Shown: positions 46,931-55,150 of the stretch, one piece after another
Position numbering within the stretch: the first letter of the stretch is position 1
Layout of the letters: each line of letters begins with the position of its first letter
DNA from: Mesorhizobium sp. RMAD-H1
GTDB taxonomy: Bacteria > Pseudomonadota > Alphaproteobacteria > Rhizobiales > Rhizobiaceae
Reading direction: 5' to 3'
DNA length: 64,000 nucleotides
NCBI RefSeq assembly: GCF_014191375.1
Contig: NZ_JACHWN010000004.1
Location: 310,001 to 374,000, forward strand
Position numbers and translations under genes: made by a program
The notes under the pieces: model-generated
Database searches by the model: none
What the model saw: only the letters and a program-made list of their open reading frames with translations
What the model was told of the DNA's origin: nothing

Positions 46931-47908
46931 TCAGTTCGGGTCGCCGGCCGCGATCAGCGCGATCTCGCCCGGCCAGTAGCGCTTGAGGGCGGAGGCCGCG
47001 CGCCAGGCGCGCAGCCCGCTGCGGCAGCACATCACCACCCGGCGGCCGTCGGGCGGGACGATGCTTTCCGCATGGAACTGGTCGACGCTGGCGCGAAGCG
47101 CGTCGGTGCGCAGCGATTGCGGCGCCTCGTCCGTTCCACGCAGCTCGACCAGAAGGTCATCGTCCCGAAGGGCGGCTGGCGCGATGAACGGGAAGGGGAT
47201 GCGCCCCGGCTCCGGCGCATTGTCGAAGCGGAAGCTGCGGAACGAAAAGCGCTTGAGATCGACGGAGATCATATTGCCGAGCGGCGAGGGCTCCAGGCCG
47301 AGCAGGACGGCCAGCGCCATCTGCGCCTGCAGCGCGCCGAACGTGCCGACGACGGGGCCGAGCACGCCGGCGGTCGCGCAGGTGGCGAGCGTCTTCGGCA
47401 GGTCGGGGAAGATCGCCCGCAGCGACGGCGCGCCGCCGCAGAAGCCGCCGACATAGCCGGTGAGCCCCAGGGCCGAGGCTGAGATCAGCGGCGTGCCGAG
47501 CGCATGGCAGGTGTCCGACAGGATATAGCTCGCGGCGAAGCTGTCGGCGCAGTCCATCGCGATATCCGCTTCGCCGACCAGCCTTTCCGCATTGGCGGGA
47601 TCGAGCGCGGCGACGACGGGTGTGACCTCCGTTTCCGGGTTGAGATCGCGCAACGCATCGCGCGCCGCCAACGCCTTGGGCTGGCCAAGGCTTCTTTCGC
47701 CATAGAGCGGCTGGCGATGCAGATTGCCGCGATCGACGATATCAGGGTCGACGAGCGTGATCCGGCCGACGCCGGCTCCAACCAGATATTGCAGTGCCGG
47801 GCAGCCGAGACCGCCCGCGCCGACGACGAGCACATGCGCCTTTCTGAGCTTCTCCTGACCTTTCCCGCCGACTTCGGGCAGGATCTCCTGACGTGCGTAG
47901 CGGTTCAT
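46931..47908 (-). CDS. thiF: ThiF/MoeB-type sulfur-carrier adenylyltransferase with rhodanese-like tail
   Basis: A 325-residue E1-like enzyme that adenylates ThiS at its C-terminal Gly-Gly. The Rossmann motif is VVGAGGLGCPALQYLVGAGV and the ATP Arg lies in NLHRQPLYGERSLG; the crossover loop Cys is in LATCATAGVLGPVVGTFG. The paired CxxC zinc motifs of E. coli ThiF and MoeB are absent. The C-terminal 60 residues contain RVVMCCRSGLRAWRAASAL, a rhodanese-like active loop. The start overlaps the thiE stop. Confidence 0.88.
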   Translation of the reverse strand: MNRYARQEILPEVGGKGQEKLRKAHVLVVGAGGLGCPALQYLVGAGVGRITLVDPDIVDRGNLHRQPLYGERSLGQPKALAARDALRDLNPETEVTPVVAALDPANAERLVGEADIAMDCADSFAASYILSDTCHALGTPLISASALGLTGYVGGFCGGAPSLRAIFPDLPKTLATCATAGVLGPVVGTFGALQAQMALAVLLGLEPSPLGNMISVDLKRFSFRSFRFDNAPEPGRIPFPFIAPAALRDDDLLVELRGTDEAPQSLRTDALRASVDQFHAESIVPPDGRRVVMCCRSGLRAWRAASALKRYWPGEIALIAAGDPN

Positions 47909-48516
47909 CTGCTATAGCCTCGCGTCGCTGCGACCCATTCCGTGACCCGTGCCTCCGGATCGGGATTGAGCGTGATGTCGGTCACGACGGAAACGATGTC
48001 TGCCCCGGCGGCGAAAGCGCCGGGCGCGCGCTCGACGGTCATCCCGCCGATCGCCACGAGCGGGATGTCACCGATCCGCGCCTTCCATGTCGTGAGCCGC
48101 TCCAAGCCCTGCTCGCCCCACTTCATCTTCTTGAGAATGGTCGGGTAGATCGGTCCGAGCGCGATATAGTCGGGCCTCACCGCCAGGGCGCGGTCGAGCT
48201 CCGCCTCGTCATGGCTCGAAACGCCGAGCTTCAGCCCGGCCTTGCGAATGGCTTCAAGATCGGCCTCGTCCAGATCCTCCTGGCCGAGATGGATGAAGTC
48301 GCAGCCTTCCTCGATGGCGAGCCGCCAGTAATCATTGACGATGAGCTGGCATTGGTGCCGCGCGCAGAGATCGCGGGCTCGGCGGATTTCCGCGCGTAAG
48401 CCGGCCTCGTCCTTGTCCTTGATGCGCAATTGCACCAGCCTGATGCCCAGCGGCAGAAGCCGCTCCAGCCAATCGGCGGAATCGAAAATCGGATAGAAGG
48501 GATCGAGCGCCATCAA
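47905..48516 (-). CDS. thiE: Thiamine phosphate synthase
   Basis: Joins HMP-diphosphate to thiazole phosphate to make thiamine phosphate. The 203-residue TIM-barrel protein has the motif [10 protein letters not shown] (phosphate and diphosphate site), [31 protein letters not shown] and VAIGGMTVE. Both ends overlap neighbours by four bases (thiG before, thiF after). Confidence 0.94.
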   Translation of the reverse strand: MMALDPFYPIFDSADWLERLLPLGIRLVQLRIKDKDEAGLRAEIRRARDLCARHQCQLIVNDYWRLAIEEGCDFIHLGQEDLDEADLEAIRKAGLKLGVSSHDEAELDRALAVRPDYIALGPIYPTILKKMKWGEQGLERLTTWKARIGDIPLVAIGGMTVERAPGAFAAGADIVSVVTDITLNPDPEARVTEWVAATRGYSR

Positions 48517-49277
48517 AGGAATGCCTTTCCCATGACCGGTGTGGACGGGGCGGCCATGTCGCGCGCCTCGATCGGATCGGCTTCAAAGCCAAGGCGCCCG
48601 GCTTCGATCGCCCTAGCGAAAGCTTCCGCCATCCTCACGGGATCGCCCGCCTTGGCGACCGCGGTGTTGAGGAGGATCGCGTCATAGCCAAGCTCCATCG
48701 CCTGCGCGGCATGGGAGGGCAGGCCGATGCCGGCATCGATCACCAGCGGAATATCGGGGAAATGCGCCCGAAGCGTCCGGAGCCCATAGGTATTGTTGAG
48801 CCCGCGGCCGGAGCCGATCGGCGCGCCCCACGGCATCAGCACCTTGCAGCCCGCCTCGATGAGCCGTTCGGCGACGATCAGATCTTCGGTCGTATAGGGA
48901 AAGACCTCGAAGCCTTCATCCGAGAGGATGCGGGCGGCCTCCACCAGTCCGAACACGTCCGGCTGCAGCGTATCCTGCTCGCCGATGACCTCCAGCTTGA
49001 TCCAGGGCGTACCGAACACCTCGCGCGCCATATGCGCCGTGGTGACGGCCTCGCGCACCGAGTGGCAGCCCGCGGTGTTGGGCAGAACCCGAACGCCTAG
49101 TCCTTTGATCAGCGCCCAGAAATCCTGCCCGCCGCGCCCGGATTCGCGCCTGAGGGATACGGTGACGATCCCCGTGCCGGAAGCGCGCACCGCATCGGCG
49201 AGGATGGCGGGCGAAGGGTATTGCGCCGTGCCGAGCAAAAGCCTGCTCGCAACGGGCGTGCCGTAGATTTCCAGCAT
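48513..49277 (-). CDS. thiG: Thiazole synthase
   Basis: Forms the thiazole ring from deoxyxylulose phosphate, dehydroglycine and ThiS-thiocarboxylate. The 254-residue barrel protein has [13 protein letters not shown] (N-terminal strand), [11 protein letters not shown] and [12 protein letters not shown], the catalytic Lys region ([14 protein letters not shown]) and [13 protein letters not shown]. It starts one base after the thiS stop and overlaps thiE. Typical length. Confidence 0.95.
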   Translation of the reverse strand: MLEIYGTPVASRLLLGTAQYPSPAILADAVRASGTGIVTVSLRRESGRGGQDFWALIKGLGVRVLPNTAGCHSVREAVTTAHMAREVFGTPWIKLEVIGEQDTLQPDVFGLVEAARILSDEGFEVFPYTTEDLIVAERLIEAGCKVLMPWGAPIGSGRGLNNTYGLRTLRAHFPDIPLVIDAGIGLPSHAAQAMELGYDAILLNTAVAKAGDPVRMAEAFARAIEAGRLGFEADPIEARDMAAPSTPVMGKAFL

Positions 49278-49278
49278 G

Positions 49279-49476
49279 TCAGCCTCCCTGCATGGGCGCG
49301 AGAATTTCCACCTGGTCGCCGTCGGCGAGCCGGGTATCGGCCCGCTCCGCGGCGCTTACGAACGTGCCGTTGACGGCGGTCGCGACCACCGCATCGGCGA
49401 AATCGAGTTCGGCGAGAACCGCGTCCAGCGTGGCGGCATCGGTCTCATGCGGATTGCCGTTCAGGATAATTTTCAT
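49279..49476 (-). CDS. thiS: Sulfur carrier protein ThiS
   Basis: A 65-residue ubiquitin-like sulfur carrier beginning [20 protein letters not shown] and ending with the required Gly-Gly ([11 protein letters not shown]), where the thiocarboxylate forms for thiazole synthesis. Its start lies inside the thiO 3' end (32-base overlap), so translation of the two is linked. thiG follows after one base. Confidence 0.96.
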   Translation of the reverse strand: MKIILNGNPHETDAATLDAVLAELDFADAVVATAVNGTFVSAAERADTRLADGDQVEILAPMQGG

Positions 49477-50455
49477 CCATCAGCTCCGGTGTGTTGGTGG
49501 GGTCGGTGACGGCCTCGACGGCCATGCGGGCGAGCACGGGGGCCAGCAGGAAGCCGTGGCGGTAGAGCCCGTTGACATAGAGGGTTTGGCCGCGCCTGCG
49601 GATGCGCGGCAGATTGTCGGGAAAGGCCGGGCGGGCATCGACGCCCGTTTCCAGGATTTCGGCTTCCGCGAAAGCCGGATCGAGCGCGAAGGCCGCGCCC
49701 AGCAGTTCCAGCGCCGAGCGCACGGAGATGCGGCCGCCCGCATTGCTCTCGATCATCGTCGCGCCGACCATGTAGATGCCGTCCCCACGCGGCACGATGT
49801 AGAGCGGAATGCGCGGATGGAGCAGGCGCACCGGGCGGTGGAGGTTAACTTCTTGCGAGCGGATGATAAGCATCTCGCCCTTGACGCCGCGCAGGTCGGC
49901 GAGCGCGTCCCTTGCTGCAAGGCCGCGGCAATCGACGATGAGATCGCTCTCGATGCCGGCAGCATCCCGGTCCGTGCCGAGTTGCAGGCGCACGCCGCGC
50001 CGGCGGAGCTTTTCAGCGAGCTCACCCAGCGCCTTGCGTGGATCGAGATGGCCCTCGCCGGGGAAGAAGAGCCCCTGCCGGAACCGGCCTGCCAGATCCG
50101 GTTCGAGCGTTTTGATCCGCTCCGCATCCACGGTTTCATAGGCGCTGGTGCGGCGGGAAAAGCGCCTAAGCTCGGAGGCGTCGCGCGTGTGGGAAAGGAC
50201 GAGCGTGCCCTGCCGCTCGACGCAATTGGTGTGGCGCTCCCACCAGTCGATCGCCTGCTGGCCGAGCCGCACCACCGGCTCCTCGGCGCTCTCGCCCTCG
50301 CACCATGGTGCCAGCATGCCGCCCGCATACCAGGAGCAGCTGTCGTCGCCGATGCGTTCGCTGCGCGCGACGACCGTGACGTCGAAGCCCCGTTCGGAAA
50401 ATTCCGTGGCGCATGTCAGCCCCGCCACGCCCGCGCCGATGATGGTGATGCGCAT
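49445..50455 (-). CDS. thiO: Glycine oxidase ThiO
   Basis: FAD enzyme that oxidises glycine to iminoglycine for the thiazole ring, replacing the anaerobic ThiH. The 336-residue protein starts MRITIIGAGVAGLTCATEFS, with the FAD Gly-rich loop, and has the DAO family C-terminal pattern GATMIESN and LPRIRRRGQTLYVNGLYRHG with the FAD-binding Gly/Arg. The ATG at 50455 follows the thiD stop by four bases. Use of ThiO implies an aerobic organism. Confidence 0.92.
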   Translation of the reverse strand: MRITIIGAGVAGLTCATEFSERGFDVTVVARSERIGDDSCSWYAGGMLAPWCEGESAEEPVVRLGQQAIDWWERHTNCVERQGTLVLSHTRDASELRRFSRRTSAYETVDAERIKTLEPDLAGRFRQGLFFPGEGHLDPRKALGELAEKLRRRGVRLQLGTDRDAAGIESDLIVDCRGLAARDALADLRGVKGEMLIIRSQEVNLHRPVRLLHPRIPLYIVPRGDGIYMVGATMIESNAGGRISVRSALELLGAAFALDPAFAEAEILETGVDARPAFPDNLPRIRRRGQTLYVNGLYRHGFLLAPVLARMAVEAVTDPTNTPELMDENYPERQSA

Positions 50456-50459
50456 GGCT

Positions 50460-51302
<843 letters not shown>

Positions 51303-51401
51303 GGCGTTTCCGTTCCGAACGGAACTTGGGAAACGCTTGGGACCAGGATGGAATGAGACTTCCAAAAGGGGAATGATCCCCGGTCCGCGACGTGCCAAAC
51401 T

Positions 51402-51483
51402 CCGTTCCCTACGCAGGTATTACCCTGGATCAGGTTCAATGGGTTGGTACGTTAAGCACCTCTCAGCCTTTCGGCACCCCAAC
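51402..51483 (-). promoter_or_regulatory. TPP riboswitch (THI box)
   Basis: On the minus strand the leader of thiD contains the conserved elements GGGGTGCCGAAAGGCTGAGA, then ACCCATTGAACCTGATCCAG and GTAGGGAA. These are the pyrimidine- and pyrophosphate-binding arms of the TPP aptamer. It should shut the ten-gene operon down when thiamine diphosphate is plentiful, probably at thiD translation or by early termination. Confidence 0.95.
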
Positions 51484-51737
51484 GAATTTTGCTGGCTTTG
51501 AGATAGGCCCAAAATGGGAGGAGGTCAAGCCGGCCAGGAATAATGGCGCCATGGCGGCAATCCGGATTACCGCGGCGGTGATCGGAATTGCGGGCGAGCA
51601 AAGATGAACGAAATCAAGGCATAGCATTATTTATTTAGAAATTTATGCTTTGTTTCGCTGGGGTTTCATGGGACGCATGACGAAGGGGACGATCGGATGC
51701 GCTATGCAGCAATGGGAACATATAAGGACAGAACCAT

Positions 51738-53837
51738 ATGACGGATTCTGAATCCCTTGCGTGCGGCGAGCCGGTCGACGCAGCGGAAACCGACGAGGAT
51801 TTCCGCGTCCTTTTTACCACCCATCCCACGCCCATGTGGGTTTATGATCCGCAAACCCTGCAGTTTCTCATCATCAATCAGGCTGCCGTCCAGCTCTATG
51901 GCTATGACCGCGAGCAGTTCCGGCAGCTGACCGTCCTCGATATCCGCCCTCCGGCCGAGCGCGAGCGCATGCTGGAGGCGATCAGGGAAAAATCGGATCT
52001 CGACCGGCCGCAGCGCTGGCAGCATCTTAAGGCCGATGGCGAGATCATCGATGTCTTGACCTATGGCCGGCAGGTGCGCTTCAGGGGTCGCGATGCCGTT
52101 CTCGCCATCGTGCAGGACCGCACCGAGGTCAGTGAGGCCTACAGGCAGGTGCATCACACCCGCTCCCTTCTCGACAATCTGGTGAGCAATCTGCCCCTCG
52201 GCGTTTTCGTCAAGGATATGGAGGATGACGGGCGCTACGTGCTTTTCAACGAGGCGGCCGGCGAGATCAGCGGCCGCACGCCGGCTGAAGTGCTTGGCAG
52301 GACGACCGGCACCATATTTCCGCGCCGCGAGGCGATCCGCCTCAACCGGCAGGACCAGGTGGCCATGCGTCGCAGCGAGGTGCTCTCGCTGGAGCAGAAA
52401 ATCGTGCGGCCCGATGGCCAGACGCGCATCATCCGCACCATAAAGCGTCGCATCCCCGCCAATGATGGCGCGCGCCCGCGCTATCTCATCGGCCTTTCGG
52501 AGGATGTGACGGAAAAGCGGGAAATCCTGTCGCGCATCGAACATGTCGCCATGCATGACGCGCTCACCGGCCTGCCCAACCGCGCCTATTTCACCAGCCA
52601 TGTCGGAAAGCTCCTGAAAAAGGAGCACGAGGCGGAGCCCTTCGCCCTGCTTTATCTCGACGTTGACCATTTCAAGCAGGTCAATGACAGCATCGGTCAT
52701 CCGGCCGGGGATCGGCTGTTGCGGGAAGTGGCCGCGCGGCTGAGCAAGCTGATCTCGCCCGATGATTTCATCGCCCGCATCGACGGCGACGAATTCGCTC
52801 TCGTCTTCATGGATGGCGATGTCACGGAAATCAGCATCTTTGCCGAAAAGCTGATGGCTGCCTTCGCCGAGCCCTTCCGTCTCGACGACAATGAGGAATA
52901 TGTCTGCTGCAGCATCGGCATAGCGCTGGCGCCGAAACATGGCGACGAAGTCGATCTTTTACTGCGCAATGCCGATCTGGCGCTCCATACCGCCAAGGCC
53001 GACGGCCGCTCGACCTTCCGCTTCTACGAGCATTCCATGCGGCTGGCGGCGGAAAAGCGCCACATCATGACGCTTGAGCTGCGGCAGGCGCTGAACGAAG
53101 GCCAGTTCGAGCTTTATTACCAGCCGATCTTCACGCTCGCCGACGACAGCATTTCGGGCTTCGAGGCGCTCATCCGCTGGCGGCATCCGCAGCGCGGCAT
53201 GATCTCGCCTGCCGAATTCATTCCCGTGGCGGAAGAGACGGGGCTGATTGCGGGAATCGGCGAGTGGGTGCTTCGGGAGGCCTGCATGACGGCGGCGCGC
53301 TGGCCCAAATCAGTCAAGATCTCCGTCAATCTCTCGCCGGTGCAGTTCGGCCAGGCCGGCTTGCTCGACAGCGTGATGACCGCGCTTGAGGAGGCCGGTC
53401 TCGAGCCGCACCGCCTGGAGCTGGAGATCACGGAATCTGTCTTCCTCTCCAACAGCCGGCAGAACATCCAGCTGCTTTACGGCCTGCGCGAGCTCGGCGT
53501 GCGCATCGCCATGGATGATTTCGGCACGGGTTATTCCTCGCTCTCCTATCTGCGCTCCTTTCCCTTCGACAAGATCAAGATCGACCGCAGCTTCGTCTCC
53601 GGCATCGAGGTGGATACCCGCAACCTGGCCATCATCCAGGCGGTCGCGGTTCTGGGCGCCGGCTTCAACATCACCACCACGGCGGAAGGCGTGGAAACGG
53701 CACAGCAGTTGCACCGGCTGAAGAACGAGCAGTTCGGCGAGGTGCAGGGCTTTCTCACCGGCAGGCCGATGCCGGCCAGCGAGGTCGAGACATTCATTTC
53801 CGAAAAGGGAAGAGTGTTTCTCTCCGCCAGGGATTGA
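51738..53837 (+). CDS. PAS-PAS-GGDEF-EAL protein, cyclic di-GMP turnover
   Basis: A 699-residue cytoplasmic signalling protein with two PAS domains (about residues 20-130 and 150-275), a GGDEF domain and an EAL domain. The GGDEF site reads DGDEF (349-353), with the first Gly replaced by Asp, and the RxxD inhibitory site before it is not present (SPDD). The EAL site is intact: EAL 476-478 in GFEALIRW, NLSPVQF, EITES and DDFGTGYSS (593-601). The likely net activity is cyclic di-GMP hydrolysis, with GGDEF regulatory. No membrane helices seen. Ligand unknown. Confidence 0.9.
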   Translation: MTDSESLACGEPVDAAETDEDFRVLFTTHPTPMWVYDPQTLQFLIINQAAVQLYGYDREQFRQLTVLDIRPPAERERMLEAIREKSDLDRPQRWQHLKADGEIIDVLTYGRQVRFRGRDAVLAIVQDRTEVSEAYRQVHHTRSLLDNLVSNLPLGVFVKDMEDDGRYVLFNEAAGEISGRTPAEVLGRTTGTIFPRREAIRLNRQDQVAMRRSEVLSLEQKIVRPDGQTRIIRTIKRRIPANDGARPRYLIGLSEDVTEKREILSRIEHVAMHDALTGLPNRAYFTSHVGKLLKKEHEAEPFALLYLDVDHFKQVNDSIGHPAGDRLLREVAARLSKLISPDDFIARIDGDEFALVFMDGDVTEISIFAEKLMAAFAEPFRLDDNEEYVCCSIGIALAPKHGDEVDLLLRNADLALHTAKADGRSTFRFYEHSMRLAAEKRHIMTLELRQALNEGQFELYYQPIFTLADDSISGFEALIRWRHPQRGMISPAEFIPVAEETGLIAGIGEWVLREACMTAARWPKSVKISVNLSPVQFGQAGLLDSVMTALEEAGLEPHRLELEITESVFLSNSRQNIQLLYGLRELGVRIAMDDFGTGYSSLSYLRSFPFDKIKIDRSFVSGIEVDTRNLAIIQAVAVLGAGFNITTTAEGVETAQQLHRLKNEQFGEVQGFLTGRPMPASEVETFISEKGRVFLSARD

Positions 53838-53912
53838 ACGCAGCCTTATCCTCTGCGATGACAAGGCGCGATTTGGGCCGGCGTTGCGGCTCGAATTGAG
53901 GAGGATTCAATC

Positions 53913-53939
53913 ATGGCATTCGAGGAGCGCTGCCAGTGA
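53913..53939 (+). CDS. Eight-residue upstream mini-ORF overlapping the FAH start
   Basis: ATG GCA TTC GAG GAG CGC TGC CAG TGA encodes MAFEERCQ. It follows a near-consensus GAGGAGGATT ribosome site better than that of the next gene, and its TGA overlaps the GTG start of the FAH-family gene (GTGA). Either it is a translated leader that couples or regulates the gene, or the ribosome site is chance. No family; the call rests on site quality and overlap. Confidence 0.4.
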   Translation: MAFEERCQ

Positions 53940-55093
53940 CCATATCGGCGGAAACATTCGAAAACGGAACCTTTGTCGGGCGTGTCTGGCGGCCGGACGT
54001 TGAGGGACCAGCGCTCGTCGTGCTGCGCGGCGGCGTGCTTTACGACATCACCTCCAGGGGGGCGCCGACCATGCGCGACCTCCTCGAGCAGGACGACCCG
54101 GCGGCGTTCGCCCGCGCAGCGAAAGGCGAGGCGCTCCTGTCTCTCGATCAGCTTGCGGAGCAGTCGGTCGAGGCGGCTGGCGATCTGACGCAAATCCATT
54201 TCCTGGCGCCCTGCGACCTGCAGGCGGTCAAGGCCTGCGGGGTCACCTTCGCCCGTTCGATGATCGAGCGCGTGATCGAGGAAAAGGCCGCCGGCAATCC
54301 GGCGCTGGCGCTGAAGATCCGCGAGCGCGTGACGGCGATCATCGGCGATAGCCTGCGCAATTTGAAGGCCGGCTCGCCTGAGGCGGCCAGGGTCAAGGCC
54401 GCGCTGATCGAGGAAAATGTCTGGTCGCAATATCTGGAGGTCGGCATCGGGCCGGATGCGGAGGTGTTCTCCAAGGCGCAGGTCCTCTCCGCCGTCGGCT
54501 GGGGCGCTTCGGTCGGCCTGCACCCGATCTCGAACTGGAACAATCCCGAGCCGGAGATCGTCCTGGCGGTCGACAGCACGGGCAGGGTGAAGGGCGCCAC
54601 GCTCGGCAACGACGTCAATCTGCGCGATGTCGAGGGGCGTTCGGCGCTGCTGCTCGGCAAGGCGAAGGACAACAACGCCTCCGCCGCCATCGGCCCATTC
54701 ATCCGCCTCTTCGACGAGACCTATTCGATTGACGATGTCCGCAATGCCGATCTCGATTTGATGATCGAGGGCGAGGACGGCTTCGTGCTCAAGGGGCACA
54801 GCACCATGAAGGAGATCAGCCGCGACCCGCTCGATCTCGTCTCGCAGACCATCGGCGCCCATCATCAATATCCCGATGGATTCATGCTTTTCATGGGCAC
54901 GCTGTTCGCACCGGTCGAGGACCGCGACGTTCCGGGGGAAGGCTTCATGCACAAGATGGGCGATGTCGTTACCATCTCCAATCCGGAGCTCGGCAGCCTG
55001 ACCAACACGGTGCGGCTTTCCACCCAATGCCCGCCATGGACCTTCGGCACGGCCGCCCTGATGCGCAACCTTGTCGCGCGCGGGCTTTTGTAA
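53936..55093 (+). CDS. Fumarylacetoacetate hydrolase family protein
   Basis: A 385-residue FAH-superfamily enzyme, whose members cleave C-C bonds or hydrate/decarboxylate small keto acids with a divalent metal. The metal site carries the pattern IEENVWSQYLEVGIGPDAEV and EPEIVLAVDSTG with ALGNDVNLRDVE-like LGNDVNLRDVEGRSA. The start is GTG at 53936, with GAGGAG nine bases ahead inside the mini-ORF. The N-terminal third is a domain typical of the longer family members. Substrate unknown; sugar-acid catabolism is one possibility. Confidence 0.85.
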   Translation: MTISAETFENGTFVGRVWRPDVEGPALVVLRGGVLYDITSRGAPTMRDLLEQDDPAAFARAAKGEALLSLDQLAEQSVEAAGDLTQIHFLAPCDLQAVKACGVTFARSMIERVIEEKAAGNPALALKIRERVTAIIGDSLRNLKAGSPEAARVKAALIEENVWSQYLEVGIGPDAEVFSKAQVLSAVGWGASVGLHPISNWNNPEPEIVLAVDSTGRVKGATLGNDVNLRDVEGRSALLLGKAKDNNASAAIGPFIRLFDETYSIDDVRNADLDLMIEGEDGFVLKGHSTMKEISRDPLDLVSQTIGAHHQYPDGFMLFMGTLFAPVEDRDVPGEGFMHKMGDVVTISNPELGSLTNTVRLSTQCPPWTFGTAALMRNLVARGLL

Positions 55094-55115
55094 GCGAAGC
55101 TTTTTCTGGAGCTGG

Positions 55116-55150
55116 AAGCCCCGGAGGGATTGTCCTCCGGGGCTTGTTTC
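55116..55150. terminator. Terminator between FAH gene and glucose dehydrogenase
   Basis: AAGCCCCGGAGG pairs with CCTCCGGGGCTT around a GATTGT loop, followed by GTTTC. It sits between two convergent genes and probably ends both. Confidence 0.8.
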
